The position numbers and the translations under genes are program-made. Positions 42,718 to 51,857 of a stretch of 64,000 nt of DNA are shown here, one piece after another. Below the pieces are notes generated by a model. The model saw only the letters and a list, made by a program, of their open reading frames with translations, was not told where the DNA came from and searched no databases. The number at the start of each line of letters is the position of its first letter. The first letter of the stretch is position 1. The stretch comes from Bacillota bacterium. GTDB lineage: Bacteria > Bacillota > Clostridia > Clostridiales > Caloramatoraceae. The DNA lies in the NCBI GenBank assembly GCA_023415335.1, contig JAEZLD010000204.1, positions 1 to 64,000 on the forward strand, read 5' to 3'.

Positions 42718-44661
42718 TTATTCAATGTAAGCCCCGTGCTCAGGCAAGCTATACCCCCCCGTACCAAATCCCACGCAGTGCCAGAATCCATCCGCCTGTT
42801 TCTGAAGTACAAATTGCCTATACATTACCGGCCAGCCCTTATATTCGCCCTCTCCATTTACAGTGTTTCCAGCACCAAATCCATGTAAATCGGGATACTC
42901 TGGTAATAGAGTGTATTCCATCCATCCAACTATAGCCTTTCCATCCCCGCCGGCCTCAATAACTCCCCAGTGCAAAGCCGAGTAATCCTTAATACTGTAC
43001 TTGCCGGGCGGCTCATTGTCCAGACATTGCTCCTTATAAATTCTTTTTACAAAAAGCTCAGCTGCCTCGCTAGCATTACCAGACAAACTAAAGGATACAT
43101 TATCTGTACTCATGCATAGCTCTAAATACTCATTATACATGAGCTCCGCCAAAGATGGATTCATTACATGCTCTCCCCAGAAGCTATTGGTGTTATCTTT
43201 ATCTGCTGCACTCCAATACATCCTATTGCTTCCGTCGTTATACATTACAGTTGTTGTATTCCCATTAAATATAGTAAAACTCTTTGTTCCATCCACTGAG
43301 GCAAGATGCACCTCATAGCTGCCAGGCTTTGTATCAGGCTTGGCTACCTTTGTATATTCATAATTAGAAAATATACTGCCATATTTTATAGCACATGACT
43401 GATCATACAGCCTATAAGTTTTATACGTTACCCCACTGCCTATCTGGACATCAATACTCATCTCTTTACCAGTATTAAATATATCGTACAACGCATTAAT
43501 AAGGTACAGCTTCTCTTCAGAGTAAGCAGAGCTTTCCCCATTTTCACCATACTTAACCTCCAGAGTAGCCTGAGGAGTGGTTTCTTCAGTTTTAATGGGC
43601 TGAATTTCAGGAGTAGTCTTAGCTGCACTTTTGCTGGCTCCTGTGAACGCACAGCCAACAGCCATAGCTGAAATAATCAGCACTGCCATAAGAGGATAAA
43701 ATGTTGTCCTGGGTCTTTGGGCTATCATTGCGATTCGCTCCTTTATTCTTTTTTTGCTGCCTGACATGGTCGTTGCAGCAATCATAAGGTTCCCCATTCT
43801 TCTCTTACTACAGGTGACCTCAATAAGAGTACGTCCATAGGAGCTTCGTGAACCCTCCCCTATTTTGCATATTGTAGCTTCATCGCAGGCCATCTCCTCA
43901 TCCTGCCTGGAAAGGGAGGCTGCCCACCATACAAGGGGATTGTACCAATGCACAGCTATGCAAATGCATCGTAAGAACGACCAAACATGGTCAAGGTGCC
44001 TGAAGTGGGTCAGCTCATGCTCCAGCACGTGATTAAGCACAATTTCATTTTTTAAATCCTCATTTGCTATATATATGGCTGGTCGCAGAAGGCCAAACAT
44101 GCAGGATGTATCCACTGCATGGGAGCTGTATACCTTCATTGGGCAGCTGCTTATATTTATAGCACTCCTGGTTCTTTTAACCCTTAGCGCAAAGCCCAGG
44201 TTTACAACCATCAGCCAAACTCCAACCACTGCAGCTCCGGCCAACCATAATGCATACAAGTGTGAACCTACTATTTTAGCTTGGAATATCCTCTCTTCAG
44301 GGAGGCTTTTCTCACTTTCCTGCAGCTTTTCATTGTCTACCGCATACAAGGATACCTCTGTACTAGTAGTTTTGTAATTATCTTCTAGCTTGTCATAATA
44401 GCTGCCTGGGACCTGCACATCAGTATTACTAACCAAACCTGTTGTACCTATTCCATTAGCTGTGTGCCTAACCTCGTATTTGTCAATTAGGTTCATGACA
44501 CTTACACGGCTGTTTCCGAAGCTTACCGGCACCAGTAATCGTATAAGCACCAATATCCATAGGGCATACTGCAACCTCAGGCTTATTTTGCCCTTCAGAG
44601 CATATCTTAAAATAACAATCACAAGTATGAACAGTGATGAGGTTATAACCCACTGTATCAT
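42718..44661 (-). CDS. BlaR1/MecR1-type M56 membrane metallopeptidase with an unusual C-terminal domain
   Basis: 647 residues. Transmembrane helices occur near 5-20, 30-48, 132-160 and 325-345. The cytoplasmic zinc protease has H215-E-L-T-H219 (HExxH) and a downstream DEEMACDEA. In BlaR1 this protease cleaves the BlaI repressor. The extracytoplasmic C-terminal domain (about 350-647) lacks an evident penicillin-binding S-x-x-K/K-T-G set, so the signal is probably not a beta-lactam. The ATG overlaps the repressor stop as ATGA. No beta-lactamase gene is near. Confidence 0.85.
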   Translation of the reverse strand: MIQWVITSSLFILVIVILRYALKGKISLRLQYALWILVLIRLLVPVSFGNSRVSVMNLIDKYEVRHTANGIGTTGLVSNTDVQVPGSYYDKLEDNYKTTSTEVSLYAVDNEKLQESEKSLPEERIFQAKIVGSHLYALWLAGAAVVGVWLMVVNLGFALRVKRTRSAINISSCPMKVYSSHAVDTSCMFGLLRPAIYIANEDLKNEIVLNHVLEHELTHFRHLDHVWSFLRCICIAVHWYNPLVWWAASLSRQDEEMACDEATICKIGEGSRSSYGRTLIEVTCSKRRMGNLMIAATTMSGSKKRIKERIAMIAQRPRTTFYPLMAVLIISAMAVGCAFTGASKSAAKTTPEIQPIKTEETTPQATLEVKYGENGESSAYSEEKLYLINALYDIFNTGKEMSIDVQIGSGVTYKTYRLYDQSCAIKYGSIFSNYEYTKVAKPDTKPGSYEVHLASVDGTKSFTIFNGNTTTVMYNDGSNRMYWSAADKDNTNSFWGEHVMNPSLAELMYNEYLELCMSTDNVSFSLSGNASEAAELFVKRIYKEQCLDNEPPGKYSIKDYSALHWGVIEAGGDGKAIVGWMEYTLLPEYPDLHGFGAGNTVNGEGEYKGWPVMYRQFVLQKQADGFWHCVGFGTGGYSLPEHGAYIE

Positions 44662-45044
44662 TTTCTCTCCTCCTCAGCCCTATGCAATATTGCATACAGC
44701 TCATCTATCTCCTCCTGTGAAAGCTCCTGTTTCTTTGTAATAGCACTCATCATCATGCTAACACTTCCCTTGTATACCCTATGAAGAAAGTCCTCCGTTT
44801 CCTGAATGACAGCATCCTCCCGATCCACCAGTGGTGAATAGGTATTCATGCCATCTACTTCCTTGCATGAGATAAGCCCCTTTTCCGTCATACGCCGCAG
44901 CATTGTCAGTGTTGTGGAACGTGTCCAGCCTACACTATTCTTAAGGTATTCTGTGGCCTCACGTCCTGTTTTAGGCCATGAATCCCACAAGCATTCCATG
45001 AGGTTCCATTCAGCAGGTGTAAGGCTTATATTCCCGACCACCAT
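44658..45044 (-). CDS. BlaI/MecI-family repressor
   Basis: 128 residues. The N-terminal winged helix (LTPAEWNLMECLWDSWPKTGREATEYL, TRSTTLTMLRRMTEKGLI) and the C-terminal dimerisation helices match BlaI/MecI/CopY repressors. ATG 45044 has TGGAGGTAGTTACT ahead of it. It is translationally coupled to the M56 peptidase that should inactivate it. Its own promoter is overlapped by two ATGT...ACAT palindromes (45072-45113), fitting autorepression. Confidence 0.9.
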   Translation of the reverse strand: MVVGNISLTPAEWNLMECLWDSWPKTGREATEYLKNSVGWTRSTTLTMLRRMTEKGLISCKEVDGMNTYSPLVDREDAVIQETEDFLHRVYKGSVSMMMSAITKKQELSQEEIDELYAILHRAEEERK

Positions 45045-45071
45045 AGTAACTACCTCCATATTTTACTTTTT

Positions 45072-45113
45072 ATGTATATTTACATTATATTCCACATGTG
45101 TTTACATTGTCAA
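45072..45113 (-). promoter_or_regulatory. SigA promoter with overlapping BlaI-type operators
   Basis: On the minus strand TTGACA (45108-45113), 18-base spacer, TATAAT (45084-45089). One palindrome, ATGTAAACACAT (45096-45107), fills the spacer. A second, ATGTAAATATACAT (45072-45085), lies just downstream of the -10. Both resemble TACA/TGTA operators of BlaI proteins. Confidence 0.7.
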
Positions 45114-45371
45114 CAGCAATATAAAAAGAATTCATTGAATGGTAAGAAAAATACACATAGGCAATGCCTTAGGAAAACTCGGCGTAATTTAACATTTTTC
45201 ATAAGATAATTTTAGTTTATATACTTATAGCAAAATATAAAAGATATTTGAAATGGTAGGCAGAATTTGAATTTATATAAAATTACTCTCTTATCTCTAA
45301 TCTGAGAAGAGCAGCCAGAGAACAAGAGAAAAGTGAAAAACGAAGAGTGAAAAGTGAAAAACGTCAAAAAG

Positions 45372-45395
45372 AAAAAGCCGCAAACACGGCTTTTT
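45372..45395 (-). terminator. Terminator of the first tRNA operon
   Basis: AAAAAGCCG and CGGCTTTTT form a perfect 9-bp stem with a six-base loop, just after tRNA-Lys. Confidence 0.85.
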
Positions 45396-45400
45396 CTTTT

Positions 45401-45476
45401 TGGTGCGCCATCAGGGACTCGAACCCGGGACACCCTGATTAAGAGTCAGGTGCTCTACCAACTGAGCTAATGGCGC
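45401..45476 (-). tRNA. tRNA-Lys(CTT)
   Basis: A 76-base cloverleaf with encoded CCA. Acceptor GCGCCAT/ATGGCGC, anticodon loop CTCTTAA giving CTT, T arm GGGTTCGAGTCCC. Last tRNA of a three-gene operon. Confidence 0.93.
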
Positions 45477-45493
45477 ATATTATGTTTTTCAAA

Positions 45494-45570
45494 TGGTGCG
45501 CCCAGTAGGATTCGAACCTACGACCTCCAGATTCGAAGTCTGTAACTCTATCCAGCTGAGCTATGGGCGC
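45494..45570 (-). tRNA. tRNA-Arg(TCG)
   Basis: 77 bases with encoded CCA. Acceptor GCGCCCA/TGGGCGC, anticodon loop CTTCGAA giving TCG, T arm GTAGGTTCGAATCCTAC. The base pair 27-43 is a mismatch; the rest of the fold is normal. Confidence 0.9.
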
Positions 45571-45609
45571 AGGCAAGTCAGAAAAGTTACTACCGGAACG
45601 CTATTTTTT

Positions 45610-45686
45610 TGGTGCGCCCAAAGGGATTCGAACCCCTGGCACACGGCTTAGAAGGCCGTTGCTCTATCCAACTGAGCTATGGGCGC
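45610..45686 (-). tRNA. tRNA-Arg(TCT)
   Basis: 77 bases with encoded CCA. Anticodon loop CTTCTAA giving TCT. Its sequence is identical to the copy at 59060-59136. Confidence 0.93.
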
Positions 45687-45781
45687 TCAATGGTCTTGGG
45701 GACTCCCCTCAAGCTTTCGCAGTAAATTCTGCGGTATTCGTAGTTGCTTCATCTTACATGCCCTCAGCAACTACGAGAATT

Positions 45782-45810
45782 AGTATAACACCGATTGTCT
45801 TTTTTGACAA
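45782..45810 (-). promoter_or_regulatory. Promoter of the first tRNA operon
   Basis: On the minus strand TTGTCA (45805-45810), 17-base spacer, TATACT (45782-45787). A 10-bp inverted repeat CGTAGTTGCT/AGCAACTACG lies in the leader before tRNA-Arg. Confidence 0.7.
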
Positions 45811-45959
45811 GTGGTTTTTTAAAGTTCAAATATTCTTTCTATTCTAACTAAAACAAATTAACTTTGAACAATATTAAAATAAAAAACACTTGCAGACTAA
45901 TCATATGTTAATATAATATTAAGTTAATAAAATAAATAGTAGAATTTCAGGGTGATATT

Positions 45960-46910
45960 ATGTACTATGCTGATACAAGAGATGAATATAGCAAGATAGC
46001 TTTTTACTATTATAAAATGGGTCTGACACAGGACGAAATAGCAAAAAAAATGTCCACCTCCCGTCCCAGAATAAATAGGATTCTAAAGAAATGCTATGAC
46101 ATGGGCATAGTGAGGATTGACATAGAGTCTATTGAAAAACAGAATGTTGAACTTGAGGTACAGTTGGAAAATCTGCTTGGCCTAAAGGAGATAATTATTG
46201 CAGGTGACAAGACCACAGCAGAGGAAAACGTTGTTGGTATGGCAGCCGCCTCATATTTAGAAAGAGTATTGAATGATAATGATATAATTGGATTTTCTAG
46301 AGGCAGAGCCCTATCTGCCTTTGCAGATTCCCTTATACCAATACAAAAGAATAATGTAACCGTAACACAGCTGGTTGGAGGACTAAATGCAGGTGAGATC
46401 AGCATAAATTCAGATGATATTGTTAGAAAGGTATCACAAATATTAAATGCCAAACCATGTTATATGTATGCTCCTATTATTCTTGAGAGTGCTGAGCTTA
46501 AACAAGCCCTTTTAAAAGAAAGCTTTTATGCCAATATATATAAAACCATGAAATCCTGCACCATTGCTATGGTGGGAATTGGAAATATGTCCAACCCCTC
46601 TGCCCTTGACCAGAGGAAATATATATATAAATCAGAGCTTGATGTTCTTCAGGCTAACAATGCTGTAGGTGAGGTATGCACCAACTATTTTGATATAAAT
46701 GGTAATATACTGAATAGCCGTCTTGAAGACAGAGTCCTTGCCATGGACTTGAAGGACTATGTGAACATTCCACTACGCATTGGAGTAGCCTATGGAATTG
46801 AAAAGCTTTCTGCCATACTAGGTGCAGTGCGCAGCGGGCTTATAAACGTGCTTATAACAGACCTAAACACTGCAAATTGCCTTATGCCTATGGTAAGCAC
46901 CTATAAATAA
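45960..46910 (+). CDS. SorC-family transcriptional regulator
   Basis: 316 residues. The N-terminal helix-turn-helix is KMGLTQDEIAKKMSTSRPRINRILKKC (about 19-45). The rest is the SorC effector domain related to phosphosugar isomerases, with GFSRGRALSAFAD and VTQLVGGLNAG. These proteins sense phosphorylated sugars and control carbohydrate operons. CAGGGTGATATT precedes the ATG. It is close to, but converges on, the ribF-permease-aldolase genes, so it may control the aldolase/dehydrogenase or ABC importer operons (inference). Confidence 0.88.
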   Translation: MYYADTRDEYSKIAFYYYKMGLTQDEIAKKMSTSRPRINRILKKCYDMGIVRIDIESIEKQNVELEVQLENLLGLKEIIIAGDKTTAEENVVGMAAASYLERVLNDNDIIGFSRGRALSAFADSLIPIQKNNVTVTQLVGGLNAGEISINSDDIVRKVSQILNAKPCYMYAPIILESAELKQALLKESFYANIYKTMKSCTIAMVGIGNMSNPSALDQRKYIYKSELDVLQANNAVGEVCTNYFDINGNILNSRLEDRVLAMDLKDYVNIPLRIGVAYGIEKLSAILGAVRSGLINVLITDLNTANCLMPMVSTYK

Positions 46911-46949
46911 CAAAACAAAAGGAAGGCATGGCCTTCCTTTTGTTTTGTT
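46909..46949. terminator. Bidirectional terminator between the SorC gene and ribF
   Basis: A perfect inverted repeat of about 19 bp, AACAAAACAAAAGGAAGGC and its complement with an ATG loop. A and U runs lie on both sides. It overlaps the SorC stop codon. Confidence 0.85.
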
Positions 46950-46987
46950 GTATTAGTAAACAATTAATATACACTCTATTACTTCAA

Positions 46988-47869
46988 TTATGCTATCTTG
47001 TCCAAATATTCTCTGATGGATTTTATATCATTATTAACCTGCTGCTTTACCTCTTCAAGGTTTGCGAACTTCTTCACTCCCCTGATGAAGGTATGTACCT
47101 CAAGACATATTGTCTTATCGTACAGGTCTCCGGAGAAATCCAGAAGGAAGGTTTCTATGGTAACGTAGTTATAGTTATCAACTGACGGTCTTTTTCCTAT
47201 GTTGGTCAGGCCCTTTACATTATTGCCATCTATTTCAGAAAGTGTTCCATATACTCCATCCACAGGAAGAAGCTTATTATCTCCAAATCCAAGATTTGCC
47301 GTAGGCATTCCAACTGTCCTGCCCAATGCCTTTCCATGCATTACCTTTCCTATTAATATATATGGATGTCCCAGCATTTCATTTGCTTTAGCAATATTGC
47401 TGCTTCCTATTTCAGCTGCAATCCTTTCAGGGGTAATAGGCTGTCCATCTGCTAAAACCGTGTCACACTCGTCCAGACGGAAGCCCAGTTCTCTGGCACA
47501 CTCACGCAGCTCCTTTATATGGCAGTCTTCCTTTCCTGCCACAATAACAGCTGCTCCCATCTCCTCTACAAGGACCTCCTTAACGAAGCTCTTTATGTCT
47601 AATTCTTCATCTACTTTATACGATAACAGCACCTCCGGACCTAGCTGTCCTATAAGCTGCTCCTTTTCAACCTCGGTTGAAAGGATTTTTTTATCTCCTA
47701 AAGCTGCCGAATCATAATCAAAGCTTACTACTATTGGAGTATAACCCTCCTTAGACATCTTCATAAGGTTTTCAATTACAGCCTTATGACCAAGATGCAC
47801 ACCGTCAAAGTCACCAAAGGCTACGCATGTATTAGATATGGCATAATGCTTTCCATAAATATGCTTCAA
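46988..47869 (-). CDS. ribF: Bifunctional riboflavin kinase/FMN adenylyltransferase
   Basis: 293 residues. The N-terminal FAD-synthetase domain has FGDFDGVHLGHKAVI (the nucleotidyltransferase motif) and a degenerate late signature around IGSSNIAKANEMLGHPY. The C-terminal flavokinase domain has GRTVGMPTANLGF and LLPVDGVYG. It converts riboflavin to FMN and FAD. It is unusual to find it beside an amino-acid permease rather than truB/rpsO, so this may be a second copy (inference). A hairpin at 47889 separates it from the permease gene. Confidence 0.9.
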   Translation of the reverse strand: MKHIYGKHYAISNTCVAFGDFDGVHLGHKAVIENLMKMSKEGYTPIVVSFDYDSAALGDKKILSTEVEKEQLIGQLGPEVLLSYKVDEELDIKSFVKEVLVEEMGAAVIVAGKEDCHIKELRECARELGFRLDECDTVLADGQPITPERIAAEIGSSNIAKANEMLGHPYILIGKVMHGKALGRTVGMPTANLGFGDNKLLPVDGVYGTLSEIDGNNVKGLTNIGKRPSVDNYNYVTIETFLLDFSGDLYDKTICLEVHTFIRGVKKFANLEEVKQQVNNDIKSIREYLDKIA

Positions 47870-47888
47870 TTAAAACTACCTCTTTTCA

Positions 47889-47935
47889 AGCTTGCCACCC
47901 TGTTCTGGAAAATCCACAGCAGGGTGGCAAATTGT
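47889..47935 (-). promoter_or_regulatory. Hairpin between permease and ribF
   Basis: TTGCCACCCTG and CAGGGTGGCAA form an 11-bp stem extended by TGGA/TCCA. There is no U-run, so it may be an RNA-stabilising or leaky terminator element. Confidence 0.55.
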
Positions 47936-47956
47936 AATCTCTTAGTTAGAATTATA

Positions 47957-49297
47957 CTACTCAGTCTTGTCAGCACAAACAAGGTAAATTATATACCCTA
48001 TTAGGAGATACCCTGCAGTGTATACCCATATCTGCCATCCACCATTTACTATGTCTGGTACATAGCATGCAACAAGCACCATAAGTGTTATTACAGGAAG
48101 AGCATTTCCGCCAGGAGCCTTAAAGCCCCCCTCAACATGTGGATGCTGCTTACGTGCTGCAACAACTGTTATGCATATTATTGCTACTACCAATGCACTG
48201 CTCAGTGCTCCCATGTTTACTATCATGTTTGTAAAGCTTGGGAAGGCTGCAAGCAGTCCTATTGCTATTATTACAACTACTGTTGGTACTAATGCTACCT
48301 TTGTCTTCTCATTTTCCTTTGCAAAGCACTTTGGAAGAACCTTGTCCTGCGCTGCTGCCTGAAGTGTACGTGATGCAAGCTGTATAAGTACGATTATTGT
48401 GGTAAACAGGGCCAGCACTGCTGAAATTGATATAAGCTTTGTAAGCCATGGTATTGATGAAAGGCTGGTAAAGGCTGCTGCATAAAGAGGTATATAAGCC
48501 ATACCCGGATTCTCCTGAAGGAATTGTGAGGATACAAGTCCTAATACTGCTACCATAACCAGCACATACAATGTGGCAACTATTGCCATCGCTATAATCA
48601 TTGCCTTTGGCACTGTCTTGTTAGGGTCCTTTATCTGTCCAACCATGAATGCTACTGCAACTATGGAACCATATGCAACCATTGCTATTGGAATGGCTGT
48701 CAGGAAACCTGTCGTGCCTGCAGCTCCCTGTGTGAAGAATGGAGTAAAGAGGGTTGTATCCCACTTTCCGCTGAAAAGCGCTATTACCACGAAAACAACT
48801 AGTGTTGCCACCAGAAGTATTGTAAGTGCCGTATTGGCCTTACCTGTAACTGACAAGTTGAACAAATTAAGCAGTCCGCATATAACAACTGTAGCAAGTG
48901 CTATTACAACCTGTGCATTGTTCAAGCTTGGGAATGCAACTCCCAGGTAGGTACCAACGTAGGTTGCTGAGAATGCAGCTCCGCCTAAGCATCCGAAAAG
49001 GTAAGCCCAAGCAGAAATCCATCCTATAATCTGCCTAGATTTTCTGGACTTTCCAAGAGCTTTAGCCGGAAATACGAAAACTCCCCCTGAAGAAGGATAG
49101 ATAGTTGATAATTCCGCTGTCTGAAGTCCATAAGCAAAAAGTATGACTGCTGCTATGATCCAGGATATAATGCTGGCAGGACCTGCGTTAAAGATGGTCA
49201 TACCTGAAAGTGAGAATATGGCACTTCCAATCATTCCACCTATCAGAATGGTTGTGCTGTCCAGCAAGCCAAGCTTGTTGTTTTCATTGTTTGACAT
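47957..49297 (-). CDS. APC-family amino acid permease
   Basis: 446 residues with about 12 hydrophobic helices. The N-terminal LLDSTTILIGGMIGSAIFSLSGMT carries the G-x-G/A-I-F motif that binds the amino-acid backbone in APC transporters, and PSSGGVFVFPAKALGKS follows in the first third. ATG 49297 has GGGGAGATTTT upstream; the 19 extra codons of the longer frame are rejected. The substrate is not clear. In this organism glutamate, glutamine or another fermentable amino acid is possible. It may be co-transcribed with ribF. Confidence 0.88.
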   Translation of the reverse strand: MSNNENNKLGLLDSTTILIGGMIGSAIFSLSGMTIFNAGPASIISWIIAAVILFAYGLQTAELSTIYPSSGGVFVFPAKALGKSRKSRQIIGWISAWAYLFGCLGGAAFSATYVGTYLGVAFPSLNNAQVVIALATVVICGLLNLFNLSVTGKANTALTILLVATLVVFVVIALFSGKWDTTLFTPFFTQGAAGTTGFLTAIPIAMVAYGSIVAVAFMVGQIKDPNKTVPKAMIIAMAIVATLYVLVMVAVLGLVSSQFLQENPGMAYIPLYAAAFTSLSSIPWLTKLISISAVLALFTTIIVLIQLASRTLQAAAQDKVLPKCFAKENEKTKVALVPTVVVIIAIGLLAAFPSFTNMIVNMGALSSALVVAIICITVVAARKQHPHVEGGFKAPGGNALPVITLMVLVACYVPDIVNGGWQIWVYTAGYLLIGYIIYLVCADKTE

Positions 49298-49445
49298 AAA
49301 ATCTCCCCTTTTCTTAAGTATAATTTCATAGCCTTGACGATTCCTATGAAGCATGTTTATAAGAATTTGTATATATATATTGCACCCCCATTATTGGGCC
49401 CCACAACGAGGGACAATAGACATTAGAGATTATATGGAATTAGTA

Positions 49446-50480
49446 TTATGGTCTTACAACTATACGATAGGTCTTTGGATCTATTGAACGCTGGAAGGCG
49501 TATTCAATCTTATCCAGTGGAACAGTTTCTGATATAAGTATTGAAGTATCAACCATACGGCTTGACAGAAGCCTTGTTGCAGCAAGGAAATCTCTCCTAT
49601 TGGCATTTACAGCACCTGTAATATTCATTTCAGTTGAATGTACCTTGTTTACGCTAAGATCAATTGGGTTGTCCGGATGGAATGAGGAGTACATGATAAC
49701 ACGTCCAACCTTACTTACCATCTGAATGCTGTCCTCGGCAAGCTTTGTAAGGGCTGCTGTGCAGAACACTACGTCTGCTCCCCTGCCATCTGTAAGTTCC
49801 TTAACCTTCTCTACAGAGTCTACTTCCTTGGAGTTAACTAAAATATCAGCACCCATCTTCTTTGCAATCTCAAGACGGTCAGTGTCTACCTCGCAGGCAA
49901 TTACCCTTGCCCCCCTAAGCTTAGCAAGCTTAATGTGGAGTGCCCCCATTATACCAACACCTATGACAACTACATCTTCACCAAGCCCTATGTTTGCATT
50001 GTTAACGCTGTGTACACAGCAGGCAAGAGGCTCTGTCAGTGCTGCATGGGTTAAATCCAAGCCGTCAGCAACCTTGTACATCTTCTCCGAATCCATCATT
50101 ACATATTCTGCGAAGCCTCCGGGTCCTCCAACGCCCTCATGCACATTGGCAATAAAGCTGATAACACACTGGTTCTCATGACCGCTTCTGCAGAAATGGC
50201 ATTCTCCACAGCTGGTAAGAAGCCTTGCAGCTACCTTATCTCCCTTCTTAAGGCTCTTAACTGCTTCTCCTACCTCAGCTACAGTACCTGCCACCTCATG
50301 TCCACCCGCAAATGGGTATCTCTTCATTACCCCGTTGTATATTCTCTGCTCCAGTGTACATATGGCACAGCTGTCAACCTTAACAAGTACCTGCTTTCCT
50401 ATAGGATGCTTTAGTTCCTTTTCTACTATTTCAACTTTTTTCTCTCCTGTCAGAAGAGCAACCTTATATGTATCACCCAT
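49446..50480 (-). CDS. Zinc-dependent medium-chain alcohol/polyol dehydrogenase
   Basis: 344 residues. It has the catalytic-zinc GHE motif in FAGGHEVAGTV, a structural-zinc loop CGECHFCRSGHENQC (C-x2-C-x2-C-x7-C), the Rossmann VIGVGIMGALHIKLAK and the NAD-type acid in ACEVDTDR. This is the sorbitol/threonine dehydrogenase group and probably oxidises a sugar alcohol or hydroxy-acid. It lies 11 bases after the aldolase gene, an operon arrangement repeated as a decayed copy at 57444-57827. Confidence 0.9.
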   Translation of the reverse strand: MGDTYKVALLTGEKKVEIVEKELKHPIGKQVLVKVDSCAICTLEQRIYNGVMKRYPFAGGHEVAGTVAEVGEAVKSLKKGDKVAARLLTSCGECHFCRSGHENQCVISFIANVHEGVGGPGGFAEYVMMDSEKMYKVADGLDLTHAALTEPLACCVHSVNNANIGLGEDVVVIGVGIMGALHIKLAKLRGARVIACEVDTDRLEIAKKMGADILVNSKEVDSVEKVKELTDGRGADVVFCTAALTKLAEDSIQMVSKVGRVIMYSSFHPDNPIDLSVNKVHSTEMNITGAVNANRRDFLAATRLLSSRMVDTSILISETVPLDKIEYAFQRSIDPKTYRIVVRP

Positions 50481-50491
50481 AACAAATCCTC

Positions 50492-51292
50492 CTAGAATTT
50501 CTTATTAAGCTCTTTCAGTGCTGCATCCACGCTGCAGTCTTCATGTATAAGCTTTGCAATAGCCCCTGCATATCTTGCAGGATCCTCATGCCCCCAGATG
50601 TTCCTACCCATTGCAATTCCTGAAGCTCCTGCTTCAAGGGCATCCTTAATTTCCTGAAGCAGCTGCTGCTCAGGTACCTTCTTGCTTCCTCCAAGAATAA
50701 CTACCGGTACATAAACGCTGTCGCATAATTCCTTAAAGCTTTCCTGATCCCCTGTATACTCAGTCTTTATGATGTCAGCACCCATTTCAGCCCCAAGGCG
50801 GCATGCAAATGTGATATTTGCCGGAGTTCGTGCATCCTCTCCCCCTTCAAAGCCTCTTGGAAGCATCTCAGCAGTCATAGGCACTCCCCACTTATTGCAC
50901 TCGCTGATGTTTGTTGCCAGGTTCTTTAGCACCTTGTCCTCCCACTTTGAACCAGGGAAGCCCATTCCTATTACCGAATCTGCTCCCAGTCTCAGTGCAT
51001 CCTCAACAGTAACTATGGATTCAACAGTCTTATCCCTTGAGCCAAGGAAGGTCATTCCTCCATCAATCCTGAGGATTATACCCTTGCCATGGAAATCATC
51101 TGCAAACTTCTCTGCAAGACCAACATTAGCCAAAAAAGCATCTGCACCAGCCCTTGCAACCTCGCTTACTATTTTGCCAGGGTGCTTCATGGCAGGAAGA
51201 ACATTGAATATGCTGCCATGGTCCATGGCCATTATAAAGGTTTTCCTATCCTCTCTGAAAATGTGGTTTAAACGTTGTGTTTTGTTTGACAT
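50492..51292 (-). CDS. Class I aldolase of the FbaB/LsrF (DhnA-type) family
   Basis: 266 residues, a Schiff-base TIM barrel. Motifs include IMAMDHGSIF near the N terminus, the catalytic-lysine segment GADIIKTEYTGD, and the phosphate-binding loops VILGGSKK and GIAMGRNIWG. Members cleave or transfer phosphorylated keto-sugars; the exact sugar is unknown. ATG 51292 follows GAGGGGTAATACAT. It pairs with the dehydrogenase downstream. Together with the neighbouring epimerase and ABC importer it suggests a small sugar-catabolic locus. Confidence 0.88.
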   Translation of the reverse strand: MSNKTQRLNHIFREDRKTFIMAMDHGSIFNVLPAMKHPGKIVSEVARAGADAFLANVGLAEKFADDFHGKGIILRIDGGMTFLGSRDKTVESIVTVEDALRLGADSVIGMGFPGSKWEDKVLKNLATNISECNKWGVPMTAEMLPRGFEGGEDARTPANITFACRLGAEMGADIIKTEYTGDQESFKELCDSVYVPVVILGGSKKVPEQQLLQEIKDALEAGASGIAMGRNIWGHEDPARYAGAIAKLIHEDCSVDAALKELNKKF

Positions 51293-51833
51293 ATGTATTA
51301 CCCCTCTCTTTAAATGCATAAGCATCTGTTACTTTTGCTCACTTATGTTTCATTTGTAACTCTATAATTATAATATCATGTAAAATTTTGACTGTAAACC
51401 AAAAATTATGAATAATGCTATTAGTTTTTTCGATTTTTATAATCAGAATATCAAATAATATGGTCCGCCTTAATACGTAAAGCTTTATGATCTAAAATTA
51501 GGCATGAAAAAAGTACCGCATGATCCTTATCACTGATTACGTTTCTTTTAGGGTTGCTGTATATTTAAGTAAATCTCAATATAACTGGGTTTAACAAATC
51601 AGTTTGATTAGCCCAGGCACCCGCAAAATTAGTTAATATATATGCGGCTATAAATACTTGGTTAATTGCTTTATCCAATCGTGATACATCCCCTCTTCTT
51701 GCAATCTTTTCATTGTTATTCATAGGGAAGCTCCCGTAATTTTTCCTCCATTTAGTTCAATTTCGCACGTCTCAAGACCCAAATAAAGCTGATTTCCTTA
51801 AATAGTATCAATATTCTTGCTTTTAACTTTATA
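51293..51833. other. Intergenic region upstream of the aldolase gene
   Basis: AT-rich with no supported frame. The first 110 bases (to about 51400) are closely matched by 58038-58143 upstream of the decayed aldolase copy, so the promoter region was part of the duplication. Nothing else clear is seen. Confidence 0.5.
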
Positions 51834-51857
51834 AAAAAAGCCTCCATATAGGAGAGC
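51834..51857 (-). terminator. Terminator after the mgtC-like gene
   Basis: GC.CTCC pairs with GGAG.GC around TATAT and is followed by TTTTTTT on the minus strand. Confidence 0.7.
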
